This document shows positions 25,863 to 33,581 of a DNA stretch of 33,581 nucleotides, in pieces (positions within the stretch are counted from its first letter, which is position 1; every line of letters begins with the position of its first letter). Under the pieces are notes generated by a model that saw only the letters and a program-made list of their open reading frames with translations, did no database searches and was not told the origin of the DNA. The translations under genes and the position numbers were made by a program. The stretch lies in contig JAFUZO010000022.1 in the NCBI GenBank assembly GCA_017476575.1, forward strand, positions 1-33,581, read 5' to 3'. This stretch comes from Bacteroidales bacterium. GTDB taxonomy: Bacteria > Bacteroidota > Bacteroidia > Bacteroidales > UBA932.

Positions 25863-28217
25863 ATGGAAGGAAGTGAGAACAGCCGTATCGCCAAGAACAC
25901 CGCCGTCATCTATGTCCGGATGGCGGTCACAATCGTCGTGGGACTCGTCACGAGCCGGCTCGTCCTTCAGGCCCTGGGAGCCTCCGACGTGGGCATCTAC
26001 AGTGCGGTCGGGAGCACGGTCGCCCTCGTCTCCTTCATCACGGGTGCCCTGACGGCCACGACCGTCCGGTTCATGAACTTCGAGATGGGAAAGCCCGGCG
26101 GTGACACCAACCGGATGTTCAACATCTGCCATGTCATCCACATCGGCGGGGCCCTCGTCCTGCTGCTCCTGCTGGAATCCGTCGGCCTCTGGTACATCCA
26201 TACCCACCTCAACGTGCCGCCCGGCAAGGAGGACGACGCGATGTTCGTCTTCCAGGTCTCGACCCTTGTCGCCTGCCTCGGCATCGCCAACGTCCCCTTC
26301 CAAAGCCTGTTCAATGTCCATGAGCGCTTCGCCACCGTCGCGGTGGTGGATATCGTCAACGCCCTGGTGAAACTCGGCCTTGTCGGCAGTCTCTTCGCCT
26401 GGAACGGCGACGGCCTCCGCCTCTACGCCGTCCTGATGAGCGTCACGACGTGGATTTCCTTTGCCGCCTACCATCTTCTGAGCCGCCGGAGGTGGCCCTC
26501 CATCGTCCGGTGGAAGCCGGTCCGGGACCCGGTGGCCTACCGGGAAGTGCTGGTATTCAACAATTACAACCTTCTCTCCTCTGCTTCCCTGATCGTCCGT
26601 TCCCAGGGCTCCAACATGCTCATCAACTTCTTCTTCGGGACGACGGTCAATGCCGCCTACTACTATGCCGGAACGGTGCAGAACTACGTGAACCAGTTCA
26701 TCGCCAACTTCGACACGGCCGCCGCCCCGCAGATCACCCGGAATATCAGCGCCGGTAATCCGGAACGTTCCCTGCGCTTGACCGAGACGACCTGCCGCAT
26801 CTGCATCCTGCTCCTGCTCCTCCTGCTGTTTCCCCTCTGGAGCGAACTGGACTTGATCCTGCACCTGTGGCTGGGAGCCAAGATGCCGGAAGGGACTGTC
26901 CTCATGTGCCGATGGACCCTCCTGATTGCCGCCGTCTCCTCCACCTCCGCCGGAATTGCCCAGCTGATCAATGCCTACGGCCGTGTAAAATGGTACAAGA
27001 TCCAGTTTGCCGTCCTCTACCTTGCGAGCCTCGCCGTGGGCTGGCTGCTGTTCCGCTCCGGTCATCCCGCCTATACCATCATCATCGCCTTCGTCGCCGC
27101 CGATGCTCTCAGCCGGATCAACCAGCTCATCCTCCTCCGCATCCAGTTCCGCTTCCCCCTCGGACGTTTCCTCCGGCACGCCTACCTGCGCCCGCTTGCC
27201 GTCGCCGCCGTCATGGTCCTCTATCTGTTTCTGTACAAGCTGCTTCCGTTGGAATCGACAGGCATGCAGCTGGTCGGCCTCGCCGTCACGCTCGCCGTCA
27301 CGGCCGCCGCCATCCTCCTGATCGGCCTGCGTCCGTCCGAGCGCAAGCGCATCCGCAAGTTCCTCTACCGGAAATGGCATGCGTGGGAACTCGACCATTG
27401 CTATGCACAAGCCGTCCAGCGGGACTGGAAGAAGCGTTTCGGCCACCGCATCGACTGGGACCATCCGCAGGACCTCAACGAGAAGATCCAGTGGCTGCTG
27501 TACCGGTCGGACACCACGCAATGGGCCCGGCTCGCCGACAAGGTCCGGGTGCGCGACTATGTCACGGAAAAGGGACACGGCGACCTCCTGGTCCCCCTCC
27601 TCGGCACCTGGAAACGGTCGGCCGACATCCCCTACGAACGCCTCCCGGAGCGCTTCGTCCTCAAATGCAACCATGACAGCGCCTCCACCCGCATCATCGG
27701 CCCCGGGACCGACCGGACCGCTGTCGGCGAAGGCCTCGACGCCGCCCTGAAGGTCAAGTACGGCTACCGGCTCGGCGAACTGTACTACAACGATATCACG
27801 CCCTGCATCCTTGCCGAGGAATACCTCGACAGCGGGACGGAGGTCCCTGTCGACTACAAGGTCTGGTGCTTCGGCGGACGGCCCTGGTGCATCTGGGCCT
27901 GCGAGGGGCGCACGGCCGACCATGTCGACGTCAACATCTACGACCTGGACTGGAACGTCCGTCCGGAAGTCTCCGTCGGCACGGCCCACTACCGGGTCGG
28001 GAACGGGCGGCTCCCCCGCCCCGTCACCCTGGAACGGATGCTCCAGGCGGCCGCGGATCTCTCGGCCGGCTTCCCGGAAGTGCGGGTCGATTTCTACGAG
28101 GTCCGGGGCCGTCTCTATTTCGGAGAGATGACCTTCGCCGGGTCGGCCGGCCGGATGGACTATTTCACACCGGAATTCCTCCGCGAAATGGGAGACCAGG
28201 TCACGCTTCCCCGGTAA
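25863..28217 (+). CDS. Fusion of Wzx-like polysaccharide flippase and TupA-type ATP-grasp domain
   Basis: The ATG at 25863 gives 784 residues; the family's conserved NSRIAKNTAVIYVRM opening begins at residue 5, so this start is sound. Residues ~10-490 form a membrane protein with about 12-14 hydrophobic segments, as in the oligosaccharide flippase/polysaccharide-export (MOP) superfamily. After a basic linker (ERKRIRKFLYRKW) residues ~510-784 match the TupA-like ATP-grasp family (PF14305-type): DLNEKIQWLL, LADKVRVRDYV, LVPLLGTW, FVLKCNHDS, ILAEEYL, DYKVWCFGG, VRVDFYEV and FGEMTFAGSAG. The first half would move lipid-linked glycan across the inner membrane; the second would ligate an amino acid or similar group, or act as a glycan-modifying enzyme, on the cytoplasmic side. 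Its end overlaps the convergent GT2 gene by 17 bp. Confidence 0.85.
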   Translation: MEGSENSRIAKNTAVIYVRMAVTIVVGLVTSRLVLQALGASDVGIYSAVGSTVALVSFITGALTATTVRFMNFEMGKPGGDTNRMFNICHVIHIGGALVLLLLLESVGLWYIHTHLNVPPGKEDDAMFVFQVSTLVACLGIANVPFQSLFNVHERFATVAVVDIVNALVKLGLVGSLFAWNGDGLRLYAVLMSVTTWISFAAYHLLSRRRWPSIVRWKPVRDPVAYREVLVFNNYNLLSSASLIVRSQGSNMLINFFFGTTVNAAYYYAGTVQNYVNQFIANFDTAAAPQITRNISAGNPERSLRLTETTCRICILLLLLLLFPLWSELDLILHLWLGAKMPEGTVLMCRWTLLIAAVSSTSAGIAQLINAYGRVKWYKIQFAVLYLASLAVGWLLFRSGHPAYTIIIAFVAADALSRINQLILLRIQFRFPLGRFLRHAYLRPLAVAAVMVLYLFLYKLLPLESTGMQLVGLAVTLAVTAAAILLIGLRPSERKRIRKFLYRKWHAWELDHCYAQAVQRDWKKRFGHRIDWDHPQDLNEKIQWLLYRSDTTQWARLADKVRVRDYVTEKGHGDLLVPLLGTWKRSADIPYERLPERFVLKCNHDSASTRIIGPGTDRTAVGEGLDAALKVKYGYRLGELYYNDITPCILAEEYLDSGTEVPVDYKVWCFGGRPWCIWACEGRTADHVDVNIYDLDWNVRPEVSVGTAHYRVGNGRLPRPVTLERMLQAAADLSAGFPEVRVDFYEVRGRLYFGEMTFAGSAGRMDYFTPEFLREMGDQVTLPR

Positions 28218-29061
28218 GGTACGCCCCGGGCGCAGCTGTGGCCCTGCGCATCTCCCGGATGGCGTGGATCTTTCCGACAATCTGACGGAAATACCTGAAC
28301 GGCAAGAGCGAACGGTACTTCACCGTCTTCACCGCTGTAAATAGAAAGACATAGAGCATCCGCTCCCATAGGGGGCGGTTGATATTGCAGAGCCGGCAGA
28401 GCGACCCCATGAAGTAGTTGCGCCGGACCACCTTATCCAACGCTTCAACCCGGAAGGCCCGGTCATGGACAGCCGCTGCGGCAGGAACGATGCCGACTTT
28501 CATCCGATGGTAACGGACCCGGTCGCAGTAGTTGTCATCTTCGCTATAGAGCGGGAAGAGCGGAGCGAAGAAGCCGACCTTCTCCCAGGCGGCCCGGGAG
28601 ACGAGCCAGTGGGCCGCCATCACCCGGGGCACTTCCCGCACTCCGTCCTGCAGCGGCCCCGCCTTCGGCAGGACATGCGCGGCAAACAGCGGGTCGTAGT
28701 CCACGCCGCCTGCCTGCATCTGCAGGGGGCTGAGGACGGCGTAGTCCGGATGGTCCTCCATCGCCGCCGAAAGCCGCTCCAGCGTATCCGGCAGGAGCCA
28801 GGCATCCTGGTTGAGGAGGTAAACGGCATCATAACCATGCTCATGGGCATAGCGCATGCCCAGGTTGTTGGCCCGGCCGAAGCCGAGGTTCTCCCGGCTC
28901 CGCACCAGCACCGCCTCCGGGAAACGCGCCGCCACCCGGTCCGCTGTCCCGTCGGACGAGGCGTTGTCCACGACAAGCAGGTCCGCCCCGGTCACGCTTC
29001 CGAGGCACCGGTCCACCCAGGCGAGACCGTTGTAGGTGACGACGATGACAAGAATCTTCAT
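28201..29061 (-). CDS. GT2 glycosyltransferase, rhamnosyl/galactofuranosyl-transferase-like
   Basis: Start set at 29061, where the family N terminus begins (KILVIVVTYNG) and the ATG overlaps the upstream GT2 stop in ATGA; the longer frame reads through the other gene. The 286-residue product has the GT-A features LLVVDNASSDGT, RENLGFGRANNLG and LNQDAW (the acidic metal site), then SEDDNYCDR. These match the RfbF/WbbL-like group. The acceptor and donor are not readable; with UDP-Galf made by the same operon, a galactofuranose donor is plausible. It is the last gene of the operon. Confidence 0.85.
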   Translation of the reverse strand: MKILVIVVTYNGLAWVDRCLGSVTGADLLVVDNASSDGTADRVAARFPEAVLVRSRENLGFGRANNLGMRYAHEHGYDAVYLLNQDAWLLPDTLERLSAAMEDHPDYAVLSPLQMQAGGVDYDPLFAAHVLPKAGPLQDGVREVPRVMAAHWLVSRAAWEKVGFFAPLFPLYSEDDNYCDRVRYHRMKVGIVPAAAAVHDRAFRVEALDKVVRRNYFMGSLCRLCNINRPLWERMLYVFLFTAVKTVKYRSLLPFRYFRQIVGKIHAIREMRRATAAPGAYLTGEA

Positions 29062-30053
29062 GACAAAAGGTCCTTCAGACGCCCCCAGGCGTTCTTCGAC
29101 CGGACGGCCAGGCGGTAGAGCAGCATCGGCACCCGCCCGTACAGCCGGGCCTCCAGCCCCGCGTCGGGAACATGCAACCGCACGAAGGCGGTCCATTCGT
29201 CAAGGTACGGCTTCTGCTCCGCGGCGGGCAGCCGTCCGATGAAATCGTACTGCGTCTTGACGACACGGCGTACGATGCCCCGGAGCAGCGCCTGTTTCCG
29301 TACCCCGTCGACGGGGTGCGCCTCCACGAACGCCACGACATACCGGCGCTGGGCCATCTGCTGCGGCATCTTGCGGGCGAGCACAGAAGGCTGCATCGTC
29401 TGCCCCTCCCGCCCGACGCGGTAGCAGTACAGCGGACGGCCGAGATAGACATAGGTCCGTGCTGCAATGACGGGGGCGACGAAGAGGATGATATCGTCAT
29501 AGAAGGTGTGTTCCTGGAACAGCGGCCAGAACGGCTGCAGGAGCGAGGTCCGGTACAGGCATGTCTGGAAGATGGTCTGCCGGTAGCCGGAACGCCGGAG
29601 CGGCCAGGTGTGGGTCTCGAAATCATAGACCCGCCCTGCCTCCAGGCCGACGACGGCCGTCTTCTCCCGGTAGCCGTCCGCCTCGAAGCAGAGGACCTGG
29701 TCGGTCATCACGAGGTCCGCCTCCGCCGTATCGAGATAGTCCATCACCTCCGGCAAGCCTTCCAGCCAGTCGTCGCTGTCGAGGAAGGCGAGGTAACGGC
29801 CCGTCGCCGCCTTCAGCCCCACATTCCAGGCCGAGCCGTGCCCCCCGTTCTCCTTGTCAATGACACGGAAGGTGCCGGGGAAACGTACCTCGTACTCCCG
29901 GGCGATGTCGGCGGAACGGTCCGGGGTACCGTCGTTGACGACGATGACCTCCAGGCGCCCCATTCCTTCCTCCAGCACCAGCGAATCCAGGCAGGCGCGG
30001 ATGTACGCCTCCACCCGGTAGACGGGAACGACGACAGTGAGGGTCTTCTCCAT
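29058..30053 (-). CDS. GT2 glycosyltransferase
   Basis: The 331-residue protein opens TLTVVVPVYRVEAYIRACLDSL cut into the usual first strand and helix of GT2 enzymes, followed by VIVVNDGTPDRS, the ENGGHGSAWNVGL segment and the metal-binding FLDSDDW (about 90-96). The C-terminal ~130 residues are helical and Arg-rich, probably membrane-associated. It begins three bases after the glf stop and overlaps the next GT2 gene by 4 bp. It adds a sugar to a lipid-linked glycan at the cytoplasmic face; the sugar is not known. Confidence 0.87.
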   Translation of the reverse strand: MEKTLTVVVPVYRVEAYIRACLDSLVLEEGMGRLEVIVVNDGTPDRSADIAREYEVRFPGTFRVIDKENGGHGSAWNVGLKAATGRYLAFLDSDDWLEGLPEVMDYLDTAEADLVMTDQVLCFEADGYREKTAVVGLEAGRVYDFETHTWPLRRSGYRQTIFQTCLYRTSLLQPFWPLFQEHTFYDDIILFVAPVIAARTYVYLGRPLYCYRVGREGQTMQPSVLARKMPQQMAQRRYVVAFVEAHPVDGVRKQALLRGIVRRVVKTQYDFIGRLPAAEQKPYLDEWTAFVRLHVPDAGLEARLYGRVPMLLYRLAVRSKNAWGRLKDLLS

Positions 30054-30056
30054 ACC

Positions 30057-31160
30057 CTAAAACTCTTTGATGTCCAAAACCTTCCGAATGACCGGAGCCA
30101 TATCGTAATAGCGGTATTCGGCAAGCCGGCCCCCGAAAACGACATCCGGTTCGGCATCGGCCAAGGCCCGGTAACGTCCATACAGCGCCGCATTGCGCGC
30201 ATCGTTGACGGGATAGTAAGGTTCGATGCCCGGGGACCATCCGACAGAATATTCGCGGGAGATGACGGTGCGGGGGACCTCCAGACCGGGCTCGAAATGC
30301 TTGTGCTCGATGACCCGGGTCCAAGGCACAGCGCGGTCCGTGTAGTTGACGACGGCCGTCCCTTGGAAATCGGTCCGGTCCAGGATCTCCTGCTCGAAAC
30401 GGACGCTCCGATATTCCAGCGGTCCGAACCGGTAGTCGAAATAGGCGTCCACCGCCCCGGTGAAGAGCACCTTCCGAGCCAGCGGACGCAGGGCGGCCCT
30501 CTCCTGAAGGTAGTCGATGCCGGTGCGGGTCTCGATGCCCGAGAGCAAGCCTTCCACCAGACGGTTGTAGCCGCCTTCGGGAATCCCCTGCCATGTGTCG
30601 TTGAAATAGTTGTTGTCGTAGATGAAGCGCACCGGCAGCCGCCGGATGATGAAGGCCGGTAGTTCGTTGCACGGCCGTCCCCACTGTTTCTCGGTATAGC
30701 CCTTGACCAGCGTCTCGTAGATGTCCCGGCCGACCAGCATGAGGGCCTGTTCCTCCAGGTTCTGCGGCTCCCTTCCTGCCAGAGCGCGGGCGACGTCTGC
30801 CCGCTGCTCCTCGATGACAGCCCGCGCTTCGTCGGCCGTCGTGACACCCCACATCTGTGAGAAGGTGTTCATGTTGAACGGGAGGTTGTAGCGGCGCCCC
30901 TTGTAATCCGCCACCGGCGAATTGATATAGGGGCGGAAAGGGACGATACTGTTTACGAAATCCCAGACCTCCGCGTCGGAGGTGTGGAAGATATGCGCCC
31001 CGTAGGTATGGACCCGGATCCCCTCCACCTCTTCCATGTAGGTGTTGCCTCCGAGATGGTTCCGCCGGTCGATGACGAGACACTTCCGGCCCGCTTTCCT
31101 GGCCAGGTGGGCGAAGGTAGCGCCGTACAGGCCCGCTCCGACAATGAGATAATCGTACAT
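30057..31160 (-). CDS. glf: UDP-galactopyranose mutase
   Basis: The 367-residue flavoprotein starts with the FAD-binding YDYLIVGAGLYGATFA motif, followed by HLGGNTY, the conserved YGAHIFHT, the active-site region GYTEKQWG, and NYTDRAVPWTRVIEHKHF with a late EPYYPVNDARN segment. All are hallmarks of Glf. It interconverts UDP-galactopyranose and UDP-galactofuranose, so the surface glycan made here probably contains Galf. It lies three bases from each neighbour in the operon. Confidence 0.95.
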   Translation of the reverse strand: MYDYLIVGAGLYGATFAHLARKAGRKCLVIDRRNHLGGNTYMEEVEGIRVHTYGAHIFHTSDAEVWDFVNSIVPFRPYINSPVADYKGRRYNLPFNMNTFSQMWGVTTADEARAVIEEQRADVARALAGREPQNLEEQALMLVGRDIYETLVKGYTEKQWGRPCNELPAFIIRRLPVRFIYDNNYFNDTWQGIPEGGYNRLVEGLLSGIETRTGIDYLQERAALRPLARKVLFTGAVDAYFDYRFGPLEYRSVRFEQEILDRTDFQGTAVVNYTDRAVPWTRVIEHKHFEPGLEVPRTVISREYSVGWSPGIEPYYPVNDARNAALYGRYRALADAEPDVVFGGRLAEYRYYDMAPVIRKVLDIKEF

Positions 31161-31163
31161 GGG

Positions 31164-32120
31164 TCAAGATTTGAAAAGGTGGTCGTACACTTTCAGCAAC
31201 CATTCTGCCAGCGAGAAACGACCGCGCCGGAAATGCTTGCGGAGACACCGGTAACGGCGGGTGCGCAGCAGATACAGTTCCTCCCCGCAGAGTGTATGGG
31301 TACAGGAAGCAATCCCCTCGAAGGGATCTTCCACCGTACGGAGGATGGCCTCGGACAATTCTCCGCCCTGCACAGCCTCCAGCACAGAAGGGTCGTTGAG
31401 CAGGAATAACTTTTCGGAAGGATTCGTCGTAAGATAGTGGACGACAAATGCTTCCTTGAGATATTTGATGCCATGCTTGAGCTGGCAGTTCCATCCGTCA
31501 GGAAGCTCCTGCAGCGGATGTCCTTGTTCAAAATCGGTCTTGGCAAGGGCCGGCTGGTCCATCCATAAGCCGACTTTCCAGCAGGCGCGGAGGTTGTCCT
31601 GCCAACCCTGGAAGAAAGCGCGGGTCTGCGCATCTTCCCGCACCAGCATCACTCCGCCGTTGAAATAGCGGTCCTCCCCTTCAACGGGCCAGCCGAGCCG
31701 GGCCCCGGCATGGAGGTTCGCTTCCCGGTAGGGACTGTCGCGGAACGCACAGTGCGCATCCCGCACCGCGGCAAGCCGGAAAGGGATTCCGTCGATGGAA
31801 TCCAGCGGACGGACGATGACGGTATCACAATCCACATAGAGGAAATCACCCCCGACATACAGCCCCATCCCGGTCTTGAGCAGGCGCGAGCGCTCCTGCG
31901 CCGTCAAGTCCTCCGGCAGGTCGATGACGACCTTTTCGTCCACGTAGCGGAGCAGTTCCGCCCGCGGGCCGGCGAATGTCCGGTCGCTGACATGGTCTGT
32001 CAGAAGGACGATATGCGCCCCGGGTGTATGCCGCTTCACCGAATACATCGATACGAAGGCCTGTCCCAGATACAGGTCCCCCGGCCCGCTGACCAGTACA
32101 TACAGTACTTTCGTCTTCAT
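31164..32120 (-). CDS. GT8-like glycosyltransferase
   Basis: Start set at 32120 (KTKVLYVLVSG); the frame extends upstream through the promoter. The 318-residue protein has a GT-A fold outline: LYLGQAFVSMYSVKRHTP, the metal-binding DCDTVIV (DxD, about 102-108), FNGGVMLV, and WMDQPAL, an order found in GT8-like and related galactosyl/glucosyl transferases. The C terminus is basic and amphipathic, as in membrane-associated LPS transferases. It is the first gene of a four-gene operon with glf and two GT2 genes. Confidence 0.75.
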   Translation of the reverse strand: MKTKVLYVLVSGPGDLYLGQAFVSMYSVKRHTPGAHIVLLTDHVSDRTFAGPRAELLRYVDEKVVIDLPEDLTAQERSRLLKTGMGLYVGGDFLYVDCDTVIVRPLDSIDGIPFRLAAVRDAHCAFRDSPYREANLHAGARLGWPVEGEDRYFNGGVMLVREDAQTRAFFQGWQDNLRACWKVGLWMDQPALAKTDFEQGHPLQELPDGWNCQLKHGIKYLKEAFVVHYLTTNPSEKLFLLNDPSVLEAVQGGELSEAILRTVEDPFEGIASCTHTLCGEELYLLRTRRYRCLRKHFRRGRFSLAEWLLKVYDHLFKS

Positions 32121-32137
32121 GCTTCCAACCATTTCAA

Positions 32138-32170
32138 CAAAGATAGGCATTTTCCGGCAATAAATTGCAA
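32138..32170 (-). promoter_or_regulatory. Promoter of the glycosyltransferase-glf operon
   Basis: On the minus strand TTG (32168-32170), a 22-bp spacer, then TATCTTTG (32138-32145), ending 17 bp before the ATG. The spacer is slightly long. Confidence 0.65.
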
Positions 32171-32231
32171 GCATTCCAGGCCGCGCACGGCATGTCTCGA
32201 AACTCCCTGACAATCAACAGCCTGCAAAACA

Positions 32232-32281
32232 CCCCGTGCCCGGTCTGCCTCTTTCGGGACAGGCCGGGCACACGGGGTTTT
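32232..32281. terminator. Strong terminator behind glnS
   Basis: CCCCGTG pairs with CACGGGG and CCCGG with CCGGG (two-base bulge), extended by T-G and CTG/CAG pairs to a 12-base loop. TTTT follows on the plus strand; on the minus strand the stem is followed by TGTTTTG. It separates glnS from the glycosyltransferase operon, both read on the minus strand. Confidence 0.8.
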
Positions 32282-32327
32282 ATAAGCATTTGAGTAAAAA
32301 TACGTTACACAAATGGACGTGCGCAGC

Positions 32328-33581
32328 CTATTCCGGCTTGTAGGAGTCCTTCAGGGCCGTGGTCTTGTTGAAGACGGGATGTTCCGGAGTGGAATCCCTG
32401 TCGAGGACGTAGTAGCCGGTGCGCTCGAACTGCACGGCGAGGCCGGAGGTATCCTCCAGGAGGGCGGGTTCAGCATAGCCGGTGCCCACGACGAGGGAGT
32501 CCGGATTGAGGAAGTCCTTGTAGTCCTTGTCCTCCGGGACCTGCGACATGTCGGCGAGGGTGAACAGGCGGTCGTAGTTGTGGAGTTCGACCCGGACAGC
32601 GTGCGGAATGCTCGCCCAGTGGATGGTTCCTTTGACGGAACGCCATTCGCCGCCGCCCGGACGGGTGGCCGGATCGTAGGTACATTTCAACTCAACAATC
32701 TTTCCATCAGCATCTTTGACCACCTCGTTGCACTTGATGATATAGGTATATTTCAACCGCACCTCACCGTCTGGTTTGAGGCGGAAGAACTTCTTGGGCG
32801 CATCCTCCATGAAGTCGGCCCGGTCGATGTAGAGCTCGCGGGAAAACGGGACCTTGCGGGAGGCTCCTTCCGGATCGGCCGGATTCAGCGGGCAGTCGAA
32901 CCACTCGACCTGGTCCTCCGGATAGTTCGTCAGGGTCACCTTGACCGGATCCTGTACGACCATGTAGCGGTTGGAGCGGGCGTTGAGGTCCTGGCGGACG
33001 CACCATTCGAGCAGTTGGATGTCCATGAGTTGGTCGCGCTTGGAGACGCCGATCTTCTCGCAGAACATCTTCAGCGCCTCGGGCGTGTAGCCGCGGCGGC
33101 GCACCCCGCACAGGGTCGGCATCCGGGGATCGTCCCAGCCGGAGACCAGCCCCTTCTGCACGAGTTCGAGCAGTTTCCGCTTGGACATCAAGGTGTACGT
33201 GAGGTTGAGCCGTGCAAATTCATACTGGTGAGACGGATAGATGCCGAGGGTCTCGATAAACCAGTCGTAGAGCGGACGGTGGACGTCGAACTCCAGCGTG
33301 CAGATGGAGTGGGTGATGTGCTCGATGGAGTCGCACTGCCCGTGGGTGAAGTCGTACATCGGGTAGATGCACCACTTGTCGCCGGTGCGGTGGTGATGGG
33401 CGAACTTGATGCGGTACAGGAGCGGGTCCCGGAACATCATGTTCGGATGGGCCATGTCGATCTTGGCCCGCAGCACCTTCTCCCCTTCCGCATACTTGCC
33501 GTCGCGCATCTCCCGGAAGAGCCGCAGGTTCTCCTCCGGCGTCCGGTTCCGCCAGGGGCTGTCCACGCCCGGCTTGTCCAC
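32328..33581 (-). CDS. glnS: Glutaminyl-tRNA synthetase (N-terminal part cut by window edge)
   Basis: The frame is open at the last base, leaving 417 residues of the C-terminal part. The GlnRS-specific stretch DKWCIYPMYDFTHGQCDSIE (20 residues) is present, with HHHRTG before it and the KMSKS-like loop at MSKRKL. After this come the WDDPRMPTL acceptor-stem segment and the two anticodon-binding beta-barrels, ending in NKTTALKDS. It charges tRNA-Gln directly. A strong terminator lies about 50-100 bp downstream of the stop. Confidence 0.95.
   Translation of the reverse strand: MDKPGVDSPWRNRTPEENLRLFREMRDGKYAEGEKVLRAKIDMAHPNMMFRDPLLYRIKFAHHHRTGDKWCIYPMYDFTHGQCDSIEHITHSICTLEFDVHRPLYDWFIETLGIYPSHQYEFARLNLTYTLMSKRKLLELVQKGLVSGWDDPRMPTLCGVRRRGYTPEALKMFCEKIGVSKRDQLMDIQLLEWCVRQDLNARSNRYMVVQDPVKVTLTNYPEDQVEWFDCPLNPADPEGASRKVPFSRELYIDRADFMEDAPKKFFRLKPDGEVRLKYTYIIKCNEVVKDADGKIVELKCTYDPATRPGGGEWRSVKGTIHWASIPHAVRVELHNYDRLFTLADMSQVPEDKDYKDFLNPDSLVVGTGYAEPALLEDTSGLAVQFERTGYYVLDRDSTPEHPVFNKTTALKDSYKPE

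Overview
The window reads as chromosome of a GC-rich member of the Bacteroidota, most likely an uncultured or little-studied Bacteroidales. Three things point there: repeated TAnnTTTG -7 boxes with TTG/TTTG about 20 bp upstream; near absence of Shine-Dalgarno sequences (secA is the exception); and family-specific genes such as the parA-parB-DUF5683-LysM transglycosylase block, a helix-hairpin-helix outer-membrane protein and the tail of a DUF4143-type ATPase. Nothing seen allows a species call. No rRNA, tRNA or CRISPR array was recognised.

Layout. 1-2885: end of a Na/phosphate cotransporter with a PhoU-like tail, then a PhoB/PhoR-like two-component pair. 2803-5012 (minus): heptose kinase and a fused heptose-1-phosphate guanylyltransferase/heptose bisphosphatase, two adjacent genes of the GDP-heptose route. 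5062-5682: HD-domain hydrolase, divergent from the heptose genes with overlapping promoters. 5725-8071 (minus): flavodiiron protein, small membrane-anchored protein and coiled-coil lipoprotein. 8191-10302: priA. 10404-14443: chromosome-partition and cell-wall operon parA, parB, DUF5683 protein, MltD-like transglycosylase, ending in a terminator embedded in the opposing gene. 14440-16116 (minus): HhH outer-membrane protein. 16253-17372: hpt and adk. 17384-18532 (minus): AI-2E-family permease, divergent from a TGS-like/uridine-kinase-like protein at 18606-20276. 20270-21142 (minus): secreted protein of unknown function.

21143-21993 is the one clearly disordered stretch: an AT-rich near-perfect palindrome, a decayed ATPase fragment, a 131-bp element bounded by 19-bp perfect inverted repeats that sits at the fragment's broken 5' side, and two tandem terminators for the next operon. 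21994-25780 (minus) holds secA and a bactofilin.

25863-32120 is a surface-polysaccharide locus. A plus-strand gene fuses a Wzx-like flippase to a TupA-type ATP-grasp domain. Facing it is a minus-strand operon of a GT8-like transferase, UDP-galactopyranose mutase and two GT2 transferases, which implies a galactofuranose-containing glycan. The window ends inside glnS (minus). The strongest candidates for something undescribed are the flippase/ATP-grasp fusion, the fused heptose enzyme with altered zinc-site residues, the paired repeats in the parA promoter, and several promoters so close to start codons that leaderless mRNAs are predicted. All function calls come from reading the protein sequences; no database search was run.
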